Part shown: positions 24,900 to 40,500 of the stretch, in pieces | Layout: every line of letters begins with the position of its first letter | How positions within the stretch are numbered: position 1 is the first letter of the stretch | Assembly: GCA_904066235.2 (NCBI GenBank) | Contig: CAJFCV020000001.1 | Span: 12,953,291-13,017,290, forward strand | DNA from: Bursaphelenchus xylophilus | Taxonomy: Eukaryota > Nematoda > Chromadorea > Rhabditida > Aphelenchoididae | Length of the DNA: 64,000 nt | Direction of reading: 5' to 3' | Notes under the pieces: model-generated | What the model saw: the letters and a program-made list of their open reading frames with translations, nothing else | Told to the model about the DNA's origin: nothing | Databases searched by the model: none | Program-made: the position numbers and the translations under genes

Positions 24900-27800
24900 A
24901 GCTTTTTTGGAATCAAACTACGCCCACACTGGGCGAAAAACTCTGATATTATACTAGACATCAGTTTGAAAAAAAGTGAATTAGTGATGACGGAGTGAAT
25001 TGACAAGACATACACCATTCGAAAGGTAACCTCCTAAGATTTTATCATGGCAAGTCTCAGCTTTTTTGGAATCAAACTACGCCCACACTGGGCGAAAAAC
25101 TCTGATATTATACTAGACATCAGTTTGAAAAAAAGTGAATTAGTGATGACGGAGTGAATTGACAAGACATACACCATTCGAAAGGTAACCTCCTAAGATT
25201 TTATCATGGCAAGTCTCAGCTTTTTTGGAATCAAACTACGCCCACACTGGGCGAAAAACTCTGATATTATACTTGACACCGGTTTTGAAAAAAGGTGAAT
25301 TAGTGATGACGGAGTGAATTGACAAGACATACACCATTCGAAAGGTAACCTCCTAAGATTTTATCATGGCAAGTCTCAGCTTTTTTGGAATCAAACTACG
25401 CCCACACTGGGCGAAAAACTCTGATATTATACTAGACATCAGTTTGAAAAAAAGTGAATTAGTGATGACGGAGTGAATTGACAAGACATACACCATTCGA
25501 AAGGTAACCTCCTAAGATTTTATCATGGCAAGTCTCAGCTTTTTTGGAATCAAACTACGCCCACACTGGGCGAAAAACTCTGATATTATACTTGACACCG
25601 GTTTTGAAAAAAGGTGAATTAGTGATGACGGAGTGAATTGACAAGACATACACCATTCGAAAGGTAACCTCCTAAGATTTTATCATGGCAAGTCTCAGCT
25701 TTTTTGGAATCAAACTACGCCCACACTGGGCGAAAAACTCTGATATTATACTAGACATCAGTTTGAAAAAAAGTGAATTAGTGATGACGGAGTGAATTGA
25801 CAAGACATACACCATTCGAAAGGTAACCTCCTAAGATTTTATCATGGCAAGTCTCAGCTTTTTTGGAATCAAACTACGCCCACACTGGGCGAAAAACTCT
25901 GATATTATACTTGACACCGGTTTTGAAAAAAGGTGAATTAGTGATGACGGAGTGAATTGACAAGACATACACCATTCGAAAGGTAACCTCCTAAGATTTT
26001 ATCATGGCAAGTCTCAGCTTTTTTGGAATCAAACTACGCCCACACTGGGCGAAAAACTCTGATATTATACTAGACATCAGTTTGAAAAAAAGTGAATTAG
26101 TGATGACGGAGTGAATTGACAAGACATACACCATTCGAAAGGTAACCTCCTAAGATTTTATCATGGCAAGTCTCAGCTTTTTTGGAATCAAACTACGCCC
26201 ACACTGGGCGAAAAACTCTGATATTATACTAGACATCAGTTTTGAAAAAAAGTGAATTAGTGATGACGGAGTGAATTGACAAGACATACACCATTCGAAA
26301 GGTAACCTCCTAAGATTTTATCATGGCAAGTCTCAGCTTTTTTGGAATCAAACTACGCCCACACTGGGCGAAAAACTCTGATATTATACTAGACATCAGT
26401 TTTGAAAAAAAGTGAATTAGTGATGACGGAGTGAATTGACAAGACATACACCATTCGAAAGGTAACCTCCTAAGATTTTATCATGGCAAGTCTCAGCTTT
26501 TTTGGAATCAAACTACGCCCACACTGGGCGAAAAACTCTGATATTATACTTGACACCGGTTTTGAAAAAAGGTGAATTAGTGATGACGGAGTGAATTGAC
26601 AAGACATACACCATTCGAAAGGTAACCTCCTAAGATTTTATCATGGCAAGTCTCAGCTTTTTTGGAATCAAACTACGCCCACACTGGGCGAAAAACTCTG
26701 ATATTATACTAGACATCAGTTTGAAAAAAAGTGAATTAGTGATGACGGAGTGAATTGACAAGACATACACCATTCGAAAGGTAACCTCCTAAGATTTTAT
26801 CATGGCAAGTCTCAGCTTTTTTGGAATCAAACTACGCCCACACTGGGCGAAAAACTCTGATATTATACTTGACACCGGTTTTGAAAAAAGGTGAATTAGT
26901 GATGACGGAGTGAATTGACAAGACATACACCATTCGAAAGGTAACCTCCTAAGATTTTATCATGGCAAGTCTCAGCTTTTTTGGAATCAAACTACGCCCA
27001 CACTGGGCGAAAAACTCTGATATTATACTAGACATCAGTTTGAAAAAAAGTGAATTAGTGATGACGGAGTGAATTGACAAGACATACACCATTCGAAAGG
27101 TAACCTCCTAAGATTTTATCATGGCAAGTCTCAGCTTTTTTGGAATCAAACTACGCCCACACTGGGCGAAAAACTCTGATATTATACTTGACACCGGTTT
27201 TGAAAAAAGGTGAATTAGTGATGACGGAGTGAATTGACAAGACATACACCATTCGAAAGGTAACCTCCTAAGATTTTATCATGGCAAGTCTCAGCTTTTT
27301 TGGAATCAAACTACGCCCACACTGGGCGAAAAACTCTGATATTATACTAGACATCAGTTTGAAAAAAAAGTGAATTAGTGATGACGGAGTGAATTGACAA
27401 GACATACACCATTCGAAAGGTAACCTCCTAAGATTTTATCATGGCAAGTCTCAGCTTTTTTGGAATCAAACTACGCCCACACTGGGCGAAAAACTCTGAT
27501 ATTATACTTGACACCGGTTTTGAAAAAAGGTGAATTAGTGATGACGGAGTGAATTGACAAGACATACACCATTCGAAAGGTAACCTCCTAAGATTTTATC
27601 ATGGCAAGTCTCAGCTTTTTTGGAATCAAACTACGCCCACACTGGGCGAAAAACTCTGATATTATACTTAGACATCGGTTTTGAAAAAAGGTGAATTAGT
27701 GATGACGGAGTGAATTGACAAGACATACACCATTCGAAAGGTAACCTCCTAAGATTTTATCATGGCAAGTCTCAGCTTTTTTGGAATCAAACTACGCCCA

Positions 27801-28600
27801 CACTGGGCGAAAAACTCTGATATTATACTAGACATCAGTTTGAAAAAAAGTGAATTAGTGATGACGGAGTGAATTGACAAGACATACACCATTCGAAAGG
27901 TAACCTCCTAAGATTTTATCATGGCAAGTCTCAGCTTTTTTGGAATCAAACTACGCCCACACTGGGCGAAAAACTCTGATATTATACTAGACACCGGTTT
28001 TGAAAAAAAGGTGAATTAGTGATGACGGAGTGAATTGACAAGACATACACCATTCGAAAGGTAACCTCCTAGGATTTTATCATGGCAAGTCTCAGCTTTT
28101 TTGGAATCAAACTACGCCCACACTGGGCGAAAAACTCTGATATTATACTAGACACCGGTTTTGAAAAAAAGGTGAATTAGTGATGACGGAGTGAATTGAC
28201 AAGACATACACCATTCGAAAGGTAACCTCCTAAGATTTTATCATGGCAAGTCTCAGCTTTTTTGGAATCAAACTACGCCCACACTGGGCGAAAAACTCTG
28301 ATATTATACTTGACACCGGTTTTGAAAAAAGGTGAATTAGTGATGACGGAGTGAATTGACAAGACATACACCATTCGAAAGGTAACCTCCTAAGATTTTA
28401 TCATGGCAAGTCTCAGCTTTTTTGGAATCAAACTACGCCCACACTGGGCGAAAAACTCTGATATTATACTAGACACCGGTTTTGAAAAAAAGGTGAATTA
28501 GTGATGACGGAGTGAATTGACAAGACATACACCATTCGAAAGGTAACCTCCTAAGATTTTATCATGGCAAGTCTCAGCTTTTTTGGAATCAAACTACGCC
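24900..28600. repeat. Dimeric (A-B) satellite zone
   Basis: From about 25.2 to 27.6 kb, type A and type B tails mostly alternate, giving a ~319-bp dimer as the homogenised unit. Near 26.2-26.4 kb two A monomers interrupt the alternation. Confidence 0.75.
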
Positions 28601-31600
28601 CACACTGGGCGAAAAACTCTGATATTATACTTGACACCGGTTTTGAAAAAAGGTGAATTAGTGATGACGGAGTGAATTGACAAGACATACACTATTCGAA
28701 AGGTAACCTCCTAAGATTTTAGCATGGCAAGTTTCAGCTTTTTTGGAATCAAACTACGCCCACACTGGGCGAAAAACTCTGATATTATACTTGACACCGG
28801 TTTTGAAAAAAGGTGAATTAGTGATGACGGAGTGAATTGACAAGACATACACCATTCGAAAGGTAACCTCCTAAGATTTTATCATGGCAAGTCTCAGCTT
28901 TTTTGGAATCAAACTACGCCCACACTGGGCGAAAAACTCTGATATTATACTTGACACCGGTTTTGAAAAAAGGTGAATTAGTGATGACGGAGTGAATTGA
29001 CAAGACATACACCATTCGAAAGGTAACCTCCTAAGATTTTATCATGGCAAGTCTCAGCTTTTTTGGAATCAAACTACGCCCACACTGGGCGAAAAACTCT
29101 GATATTATACTTGACACCGGTTTTGAAAAAAGGTGAATTAGTGATGACGGAGTGAATTGACAAGACATACACCATTCGAAAGGTAACCTCCTAAGATTTT
29201 AGCATGGCAAGTCTCAGCTTTTTTGGAATCAAACTACGCCCACACTGGGCGAAAAACTCTGATATTATACTTGACACCGGTTTTGAAAAAAGGTGAATTA
29301 GTGATGACGGAGTGAATTGACAAGACATACACCATTCGAAAGGTAACCTCCTAAGATTTTATCATGGCAAGTCTCAGCTTTTTTGGAATCAAACTACGCC
29401 CACACTGGGCGAAAAACTCTGATATTATACTTGACACCGGTTTTGAAAAAAGGTGAATTAGTGATGACGGAGTGAATTGACAAGACATACACCATTCGAA
29501 AGGTAACCTCCTAAGATTTTATCATGGCAAGTCTCAGCTTTTTTGGAATCAAACTACGCCCACACTGGGCGAAAAACTCTGATATTATACTTGACACCGG
29601 TTTTGAAAAAAGGTGAATTAGTGATGACGGAGTGAATTGACAAGACATACACCATTCGAAAGGTAACCTCCTAAGATTTTAGCATGGCAAGTCTCAGCTT
29701 TTTTGGAATCAAACTACGCCCACACTGGGCGAAAAACTCTGATATTATACTTGACACCGGTTTTGAAAAAAGGTGAATTAGTGATGACGGAGTGAATTGA
29801 CAAGACATACACTATTCGAAAGGTAACCTCCTAAGATTTTAGCATGGCAAGTTTCAACCTTTTTGGAATCAAACTACGCCCACACTGGGCGAAAAACTCT
29901 GATATTATACTTGACACCGGTTTTGAAAAAAGGTGAATTAGTGATGACGGAGTGAATTGACAAGACATACACCATTCGAAAGGTAACCTCCTAAGATTTT
30001 AGCATGGCAAGTCTCAGCTTTTTTGGAATCAAACTACGCCCACACTGGGCGAAAAACTCTGATATTATACTTGACACCGGTTTTGAAAAAAGGTGAATTA
30101 GTGATGACGGAGTGAATTGACAAGACATACACCATTCGAAAGGTAACCTCCTAAGATTTTATCATGGCAAGTCTCAGCTTTTTTGGAATCAAACTACGCC
30201 CACACTGGGCGAAAAACTCTGATATTATACTTGACACCGGTTTTGAAAAAAGGTGAATTAGTGATGACGGAGTGAATTGACAAGACATACACTATTCGAA
30301 AGGTAACCTCCTAAGATTTTAGCATGGCAAGTTTCAACCTTTTTGGAATCAAACTACGCCCACACTGGGCGAAAAACTCTGATATTATACTTGACACCGG
30401 TTTTGAAAAAAGGTGAATTAGTGATGACGGAGTGAATTGACAAGACATACACCATTCGAAAGGTAACCTCCTAAGATTTTATCATGGCAAGTCTCAGCTT
30501 TTTTGGAATCAAACCACGCCCACACTGGGCGAAAAACTCTGATATTATACTTGACACCGGTTTTGAAAAAAGGTGAATTAGTGATGACGGAGTGAATTGA
30601 CAAGACATACACCATTCGAAAGGTAACCTCCTAAGATTTTATCATGGCAAGTCTCAGCTTTTTTGGAATCAAACTACGCCCACACTGGGCGAAAAACTCT
30701 GATATTATACTTGACACCGGTTTTGAAAAAAGGTGAATTAGTGATGACGGAGTGAATTGACAAGACATACACCATTCGAAAGGTAACCTCCTAAGATTTT
30801 AGCATGGCAAGTCTCAGCTTTTTTGGAATCAAACTACGCCCACACTGGGCGAAAAACTCTGATATTATACTTGACACCGGTTTTGAAAAAAGGTGAATTA
30901 GTGATGACGGAGTGAATTGACAAGACATACACCATTCGAAAGGTAACCTCCTAAGATTTTAGCATGGCAAGTTTCAACCTTTTTGGAATCAAACTACGCC
31001 CACACTGGGCGAAAAACTCTGATATTATACTTGACACCGGTTTTGAAAAAAGGTGAATTAGTGATGACGGAGTGAATTGACAAGACATACACTATTCGAA
31101 AGGTAACCTCCTAAGATTTTAGCATGGCAAGTTTCAACCTTTTTGGAATCAAACTACGCCCACACTGGGCGAAAAACTCTGATATTATACTTGACACCGG
31201 TTTTGAAAAAAGGTGAATTAGTGATGACGGAGTGAATTGACAAGACATACACCATTCGAAAGGTAACCTCCTAAGATTTTAGCATGGCAAGTCTCAGCTT
31301 TTTTGGAATCAAACTACGCCCACACTGGGCGAAAAACTCTGATATTATACTTGACACCGGTTTTGAAAAAAGGTGAATTAGTGATGACGGAGTGAATTGA
31401 CAAGACATACACCATTCGAAAGGTAACCTCCTAAGATTTTATCATGGCAAGTCTCAGCTTTTTTGGAATCAAACTACGCCCACACTGGGCGAAAAACTCT
31501 GATATTATACTTGACACCGGTTTTGAAAAAAGGTGAATTAGTGATGACGGAGTGAATTGACAAGACATACACTATTCGAAAGGTAACCTCCTAAGATTTT

Positions 31601-32230
31601 AGCATGGCAAGTTTCAACCTTTTTGGAATCAAACTACGCCCACACTGGGCGAAAAACTCTGATATTATACTTGACACCGGTTTTGAAAAAAGGTGAATTA
31701 GTGATGACGGAGTGAATTGACAAGACATACACCATTCGAAAGGTAACCTCCTAAGATTTTAGCATGGCAAGTCTCAGCTTTTTTGGAATCAAACTACGCC
31801 CACACTGGGCGAAAAACTCTGATATTATACTTGACACCGGTTTTGAAAAAAGGTGAATTAGTGATGACGGAGTGAATTGACAAGACATACACCATTCGAA
31901 AGGTAACCTCCTAAGATTTTATCATGGCAAGTCTCAGCTTTTTTGGAATCAAACTACGCCCACACTGGGCGAAAAACTCTGATATTATACTTGACACCGG
32001 TTTTGAAAAAAGGTGAATTAGTGATGACGGAGTGAATTGACAAGACATACACCATTCGAAAGGTAACCTCCTAAGATTCTATCATGGCAAGTCTCAGCTT
32101 TTTTGGAATCAAACTACGCCCACACTGGGCGAAAAACTCTGATATTATACTTGACACCGGTTTTGAAAAAAGGTGAATTAGTGATGACGGAGTGAATTGA
32201 CAAGACATACACTATTCGAAAGGTAACCTC
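28600..32230. repeat. Homogeneous type-B satellite zone, exactly 160 bp
   Basis: Nearly all monomers carry 'ttgacaccgg', and the same landmark recurs exactly every 480 bp over three monomers. Derived monomers with 'tacactattcg' and 'agcatggcaagtttcaacc' occur near 28690, 29810, 30290, 31090, 31570 and 32210. The last one (about 32240) has lost 2 nt in its T run. Confidence 0.85.
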
Positions 32231-34599
32231 CTAAGATTTTAGCGTGGCAAGTTTCAACTTTTTGGAATCAAACTACGCCCACACTGGGCGAAAAACTCTG
32301 ATATTATACTTGACACCGGTTTTGAAAAAAGGTGAATTAGTGATGACGGAGTGAATTGACAAGACATAAACCATTCGAAAGGTAACCTCCTAAGATTTTA
32401 TCATGGCAAGTCTCAGCTTTTTTGGAATCAAACCACGCCCACACTGGGCGAAAAACTCTGATATTATACTTGACACCGGTTTTGAAAAAAGGTGAATTAG
32501 TGATGACGGAGTGAATTGACAAGACATACACCATTCGAAAGGTAACCTCCTAAGATTTTATCATGGCAAGTCTCAGCTTTTTTGGAATCAAACTACGCCC
32601 ACACTGGGCGAAAAACTCTGATATTATACTAGACATCAGTTTGAAAAAAAGTGAATTAGTGATGACGGAGTGAATTGACAAGACATACACCATTCGAAAG
32701 GTAACCTCCTAGGATTTTATCATGGCAAGTCTCAGCTTTTTTGGAATCAAACTACGCCCACACTGGGCGAAAAACTCTGATATTATACTAGACATCAGTT
32801 TGAAAAAAAGTGAATTAGTGATGACGGAGTGAATTGACAAGACATACACCATTCGAAAGGTAACCTCCTAAGATTTTATCATGGCAAGTCTCAGCTTTTT
32901 TGGAATCAAACTACGCCCACACTGGGCGAAAAACTCTGATATTATACTTGACACCGGTTTTGAAAAAAGGTGAATTAGTGATGACGGAGTGAATTGACAA
33001 GACATACACTATTCGAAAGGTAACCTCCTAAGATTTTAGCATGGCAAGTTTCAACCTTTTTGGAATCAAACTACGCCCACACTGGGCGAAAAACTCTGAT
33101 ATTATACTAGACATCAGTTTGAAAAAAAGTGAATTAGTGATGACGGAGTGAATTGACAAGACATACACTATTCGAAAGGTAACCTCCTAAGATTTTAGCA
33201 TGGCAAGTCTCAGCTTTTTTGGAATCAAACTACGCCCACACTGGGCGAAAAACTCTGATATTATACTAGACATCAGTTTGAAAAAAAGTGAATTAGTGAT
33301 GACGGAGTGAATTGACAAGACATACACTATTCGAAAGGTAACCTCCTAAGATTTTAGCATGGCAAGTTTCAACTTTTTTGGAATCAAACTACGCCCACAC
33401 TGGGCGAAAAACTCTGATATTATACTAGACATCAGTTTGAAAAAAAGTGAATTAGTGATGACGGAGTGAATTGACAGGACATACACCATTCGAAAGGTAA
33501 CCTCGTAAGATTTTATCATGGCAAGTGTCAGCTTTTTTGGAATCAAACTACGCCCACACTGGGCGAAAAACTCTGATATTATACTTGACACCGGTTTTGA
33601 AAAAAGGTGAATTAGTGATGACGGAGTGAATTGACAAGACATACACCATTCGAAAGGTAACCTCCTAAGATTTTATCATGGCAAGTCTCAGCTTTTTTGG
33701 AATCAAACCACGCCCACACTGGGCGAAAAACTCTGATATTATACTTGACACCGGTTTTGAAAAAAGGTGAATTAGTGATGACGGAGTGAATTGACAAGAC
33801 ATACACCATTCGAAAGGTAACCTCCTAAGATTTTATCATGGCAAGTCTCAGCTTTTTTGGAATCAAACCACGCCCACACTGGGCGAAAAACTCTGATATT
33901 ATACTTGACACCGGTTTTGAAAAAAGGTGAATTAGTGATGACGGAGTGAATTGACAAGACATACACCATTCGAAAGGTAACCTCCTAAGATTTTATCATG
34001 GCAAGTCTCAGCTTTTTTGGAATCAAACCACGCCCACACTGGGCGAAAAACTCTGATATTATACTTGACACCGGTTTTGAAAAAAGGTGAATTAGTGATG
34101 ACGGAGTGAATTGACAAGACATACACCATTCGAAAGGTAACCTCCTAAGATTTTAGCATGGCAAGTTTCAACTTTTTTGGAATCAAACTACGCCCACACT
34201 GGGCGAAAAACTCTGATATTATACTAGACATCAGTTTGAAAAAAAGTGAATTAGTGATGACGGAGTGAATTGACAAGACATACACCATTCGAAAGGTAAC
34301 CTCCTAGGATTTTATCATGGCAAGTCTCAGCTTTTTTGGAATCAAACTACGCCCACACTGGGCGAAAAACTCTGATATTATACTAGACATCAGTTTGAAA
34401 AAAAGTGAATTAGTGATGACGGAGTGAATTGACAAGACATACACCATTCGAAAGGTAACCTCCTAAGATTTTATCATGGCAAGTCTCAGCTTTTTTGGAA
34501 TCAAACTACGCCCACACTGGGCGAAAAACTCTGATATTATACTAGACATCAGTTTGAAAAAAAGTGAATTAGTGATGACGGAGTGAATTGACAAGACAT

Positions 34600-37500
34600 A
34601 CGCCATTCGAAAGGTAACCTCCTAAGATTTTAGCATGGCAAGTTTCAACTTTTTTGGAATCAAACTACGCCCACACTGGGCGAAAAACTCTGATATTATA
34701 CTAGACATCAGTTTGAAAAAAAAGTGAATTAGTGATGACGGAGTGAATTGACAAGACATACACTATTCGAAAGGTAACCTCCTAAGATTTTAGCATGGCA
34801 AGTTTCAACTTTTTTGGAATCAAACTACGCCCACACTGGGCGAAAAACTCTGATATTATACTAGACATCAGTTTGAAAAAAAGTGAATTAGTGATGACGG
34901 AGTGAATTGACAAGACATACGCCATTCGAAAGGTAACCTCCTAAGATTTTAGCATGGCAAGTTTCAACTTTTTTGGAATCAAACTACGCCCACACTGGGC
35001 GAAAAACTCTGATATTATACTAGACATCAGTTTGAAAAAAAGTGAATTAGTGATGACGGAGTGAATTGACAAGACATACACTATTCGAAAGGCAACCTCC
35101 TAAGATTTTAGCATGGCAAGTTTCAACTTTTTTGGAATCAAACTATGCCCACACTGGGCGAAAAACTCTGATATTATACTAGACATCAGTTTGAAAAAAA
35201 GTGAATTAGTGATGACGGAGTGAATTGACAAGACATACACTATTCGAAAGGTAACCTCCTAAGATTTTAGCATGGCAAGTTTCAACTTTTTTGGAATCAA
35301 ACTACGCCCACACTGGGCGAAAAACTCTGATATTATACTAGACATCAGTTTGAAAAAAAGTGAATTAGTGATGACGGAGTGAATTGACAAGACATACGCC
35401 ATTCGAAAGGTAACCTCCTAAGATTTTAGCATGGCAAGTTTCAACTTTTTTGGAATCAAACTACGCCCACACTGGGCGAAAAACTCTGATATTATACTAG
35501 ACATCAGTTTGAAAAAAAAGTGAATTAGTGATGACGGAGTGAATTGACAAGACATACACTATTCGAAAGGTAACCTCCTAAGATTTTAGCATGGCAAGTT
35601 TCAACTTTTTTGGAATCAAACTACGCCCACACTGGGCGAAAAACTCTGATATTATACTAGACATCAGTTTGAAAAAAAGTGAATTAGTGATGACGGAGTG
35701 AATTGACAAGACATACACTATTCGAAAGGTAACCTCCTAAGATTTTAGCATGGCAAGTTTCAACTTTTTTGGAATCAAACTACTCCCACACTGGGCGAAA
35801 AACTCTGATATTATACTAGACATCAGTTTGAAAAAAAGTGAATTAGTGATGACGGAGTGAATTGACAAGACATACACCATTCGAAAGGTAACCTCCTAGG
35901 ATTTTATCATGGCAAGTCTCAGCTTTTTTGGAATCAAACTACGCCCACACTGGGCGAAAAACTCTGATATTATACTAGACATCAGTTTGAAAAAAAAGTG
36001 AATTAGTGATGACGGAGTGAATTGACAAGACATACACTATTCGAAAGGTAACCTCCTAAGATTTTATCACGGCAAGTCTCAGCTTTTTTGGAATCAAACT
36101 ACGCCCACACTGGGCGAAAAACTCTGATATTATACTAGACATCAGTTTGAAAAAAAAAGTGAATTAGTGATGACGGAGTGAATTGACAAGACATACACCA
36201 TTCGAAAGGTAACCTCCTAGGATTTTATCATGGCAAGTCTCAGCTTTTTTGGAATCAAACTACGCCCACACTGGGCGAAAAACTCTGATATTATACTAGA
36301 CATCAGTTTGAAAAAAAGTGAATTAGTGATGACGGAGTGAATTGACAAGACATACACCATTCGAAAGGTAACCTCCTATGATTTTAGCATGGCAAGTTTC
36401 AACTTTTTTGGAATCAAACTACGCCCACACTGGGCGAAAAACTCTGATATTATACTTGACACCGGTTTTGAAAAAAGGTGAATTAGTGATGACGGAGTGA
36501 ATTGACAAGACATACACCATTCGAAAGGTAACCTCCTAAGATTTTATCATGGCAAGTCTCAGCTTTTTTGGAATCAAACTACGCCCACACTGGGCGAAAA
36601 ACTCTGATATTATACTAGACATCAGTTTGAAAAAAAGTGAATTAGTGATGACGGAGTGAATTGACAAGACATACACTATTCGAAAGGTAACCTCCTAAGA
36701 TTTTAGCATGGCAAGTTTCAACTTTTTTGGAATCAAACTACGCCCACACTGGGCGAAAAACTCTGATATTATACTAGACATCAGTTTGAAAAAAAGTGAA
36801 TTAGTGATGACGGAGTGAATTGACAAGACATACGCCATTCGAAAGGTAACCTCCTAAGATTTTAGCATGGCAAGTTTCAACTTTTTTGGAATCAAACTAC
36901 GCCCACACTGGGCGAAAAACTCTGATATTATACTAGACATCAGTTTGAAAAAAAAGTGAATTAGTGATGACGGAGTGAATTGACAAGACATACACTATTC
37001 GAAAGGCAACCTCCTAAGATTTTAGCATGGCAAGTTTCAACTTTTTTGGAATCAAACTATGCCCACACTGGGCGAAAAACTCTGATATTATACTAGACAT
37101 CAGTTTGAAAAAAAGTGAATTAGTGATGACGGAGTGAATTGACAAGACATACACTATTCGAAAGGTAACCTCCTAAGATTTTAGCATGGCAAGTTTCAAC
37201 TTTTTTGGAATCAAACTACGCCCACACTGGGCGAAAAACTCTGATATTATACTAGACATCAGTTTGAAAAAAAGTGAATTAGTGATGACGGAGTGAATTG
37301 ACAAGACATACGCCATTCGAAAGGTAACCTCCTAAGATTTTAGCATGGCAAGTTTCAACTTTTTTGGAATCAAACTACGCCCACACTGGGCGAAAAACTC
37401 TGATATTATACTAGACATCAGTTTGAAAAAAAGTGAATTAGTGATGACGGAGTGAATTGACAAGACATACACTATTCGAAAGGTAACCTCCTAAGATTTT

Positions 37501-40500
37501 AGCATGGCAAGTTTCAACTTTTTTGGAATCAAACTACGCCCACACTGGGCGAAAAACTCTGATATTATACTAGACATCAGTTTGAAAAAAAGTGAATTAG
37601 TGATGACGGAGTGAATTGACAAGACATACACTATTCGAAAGGTAACCTCCTAAGATTTTAGCATGGCAAGTTTCAACTTTTTTGGAATCAAACTACTCCC
37701 ACACTGGGCGAAAAACTCTGATATTATACTAGACATCAGTTTGAAAAAAAGTGAATTAGTGATGACGGAGTGAATTGACAAGACATACACCATTCGAAAG
37801 GTAACCTCCTAGGATTTTATCATGGCAAGTCTCAGCTTTTTTGGAATCAAACTACGCCCACACTGGGCGAAAAACTCTGATATTATACTAGACATCAGTT
37901 TGAAAAAAAGTGAATTAGTGATGACGGAGTGAATTGACAAGACATACACTATTCGAAAGGTAACCTCCTAAGATTTTATCACGGCAAGTCTCAGCTTTTT
38001 TGGAATCAAACTACGCCCACACTGGGCGAAAAACTCTGATATTATACTAGACATCAGTTTGAAAAAAAAGTGAATTAGTGATGACGGAGTGAATTGACAA
38101 GACATACACCATTCGAAAGGTAACCTCCTAGGATTTTATCATGGCAAGTCTCAGCTTTTTTGGAATCAAACTACGCCCACACTGGGCGAAAAACTCTGAT
38201 ATTATACTAGACATCAGTTTGAAAAAAAGTGAATTAGTGATGACGGAGTGAATTGACAAGACATACACCATTCGAAAGGTAACCTCCTATGATTTTAGCA
38301 TGGCAAGTTTCAACTTTTTTGGAATCAAACTACGCCCACACTGGGCGAAAAACTCTGATATTATACTTGACACCGGTTTTGAAAAAAGGTGAATTAGTGA
38401 TGACGGAGTGAATTGACAAGACATACACCATTCGAAAGGCAACCTCCTAAGATTTTATCATGGCAAGTCTCAGCTTTTTTGGAATCAAACTACGCCCACA
38501 CTGGGCGAAAAACTCTGATATTATACTAGACATCAGTTTGAAAAAAAGTGAATTAGTGATGACGGAGTGAATTGACAAGACATACACTATTCGAAAGGTA
38601 ACCTCCTAAGATTTTAGCATGGCAAGTTTCAACTTTTTTGGAATCAAACTACGCCCACACTGGGCGAAAAACTCTGATATTATACTAGACATCAGTTTGA
38701 AAAAAAGTGAATTAGTGATGACGGAGTGAATTGACAAGACATACGCCATTCGAAAGGTAACCTCCTAAGATTTTAGCATGGCAAGTTTCAACTTTTTTGG
38801 AATCAAACTACGCCCACACTGGGCGAAAAACTCTGATATTATACTAGACATCAGTTTGAAAAAAAAGTGAATTAGTGATGACGGAGTGAATTGACAAGAC
38901 ATACACTATTCGAAAGGTAACCTCCTAAGATTTTAGCATGGCAAGTTTCAACTTTTTTGGAATCAAACTACGCCCACACTGGGCGAAAAACTCTGATATT
39001 ATACTAGACATCAGTTTGAAAAAAAGTGAATTAGTGATGACGGAGTGAATTGACAAGACATACACTATTCGAAAGGTAACCTCCTAAGATTTTAGCATGG
39101 CAAGTTTCAACTTTTTTGGAATCAAACTACTCCCACACTGGGCGAAAAACTCTGATATTATACTAGACATCAGTTTGAAAAAAAGTGAATTAGTGATGAC
39201 GGAGTGAATTGACAAGACATACACCATTCGAAAGGTAACCTCCTAGGATTTTATCATGGCAAGTCTCAGCTTTTTTGGAATCAAACTACGCCCACACTGG
39301 GCGAAAAACTCTGATATTATACTAGACATCAGTTTGAAAAAAAAGTGAATTAGTGATGACGGAGTGAATTGACAAGACATACACTATTCGAAAGGTAACC
39401 TCCTAAGATTTTATCACGGCAAGTCTCAGCTTTTTTGGAATCAAACTACGCCCACACTGGGCGAAAAACTCTGATATTATACTAGACATCAGTTTGAAAA
39501 AAAAGTGAATTAGTGATGACGGAGTGAATTGACAAGACATACACCATTCGAAAGGTAACCTCCTAGGATTTTATCATGGCAAGTCTCAGCTTTTTTGGAA
39601 TCAAACTACGCCCACACTGGGCGAAAAACTCTGATATTATACTAGACATCAGTTTGAAAAAAAGTGAATTAGTGATGACGGAGTGAATTGACAAGACATA
39701 CACCATTCGAAAGGTAACCTCCTATGATTTTAGCATGGCAAGTTTCAACTTTTTTGGAATCAAACTACGCCCACACTGGGCGAAAAACTCTGATATTATA
39801 CTTGACACCGGTTTTGAAAAAAGGTGAATTAGTGATGACGGAGTGAATTGACAAGACATACACCATTCGAAAGGTAACCTCCTAAGATTTTATCATGGCA
39901 AGTCTCAGCTTTTTTGGAATCAAACTACGCCCACACTGGGCGAAAAACTCTGATATTATACTAGACATCAGTTTGAAAAAAAGTGAATTAGTGATGACGG
40001 AGTGAATTGACAAGACATACACTATTCGAAAGGTAACCTCCTAAGATTTTAGCATGGCAAGTTTCAACTTTTTTGGAATCAAACTACGCCCACACTGGGC
40101 GAAAAACTCTGATATTATACTAGACATCAGTTTGAAAAAAAGTGAATTAGTGATGACGGAGTGAATTGACAAGACATACGCCATTCGAAAGGTAACCTCC
40201 TAAGATTTTAGCATGGCAAGTTTCAACTTTTTTGGAATCAAACTACGCCCACACTGGGCGAAAAACTCTGATATTATACTAGACATCAGTTTGAAAAAAA
40301 AGTGAATTAGTGATGACGGAGTGAATTGACAAGACATACACTATTCGAAAGGCAACCTCCTAAGATTTTAGCATGGCAAGTTTCAACTTTTTTGGAATCA
40401 AACTATGCCCACACTGGGCGAAAAACTCTGATATTATACTAGACATCAGTTTGAAAAAAAGTGAATTAGTGATGACGGAGTGAATTGACAAGACATACAC

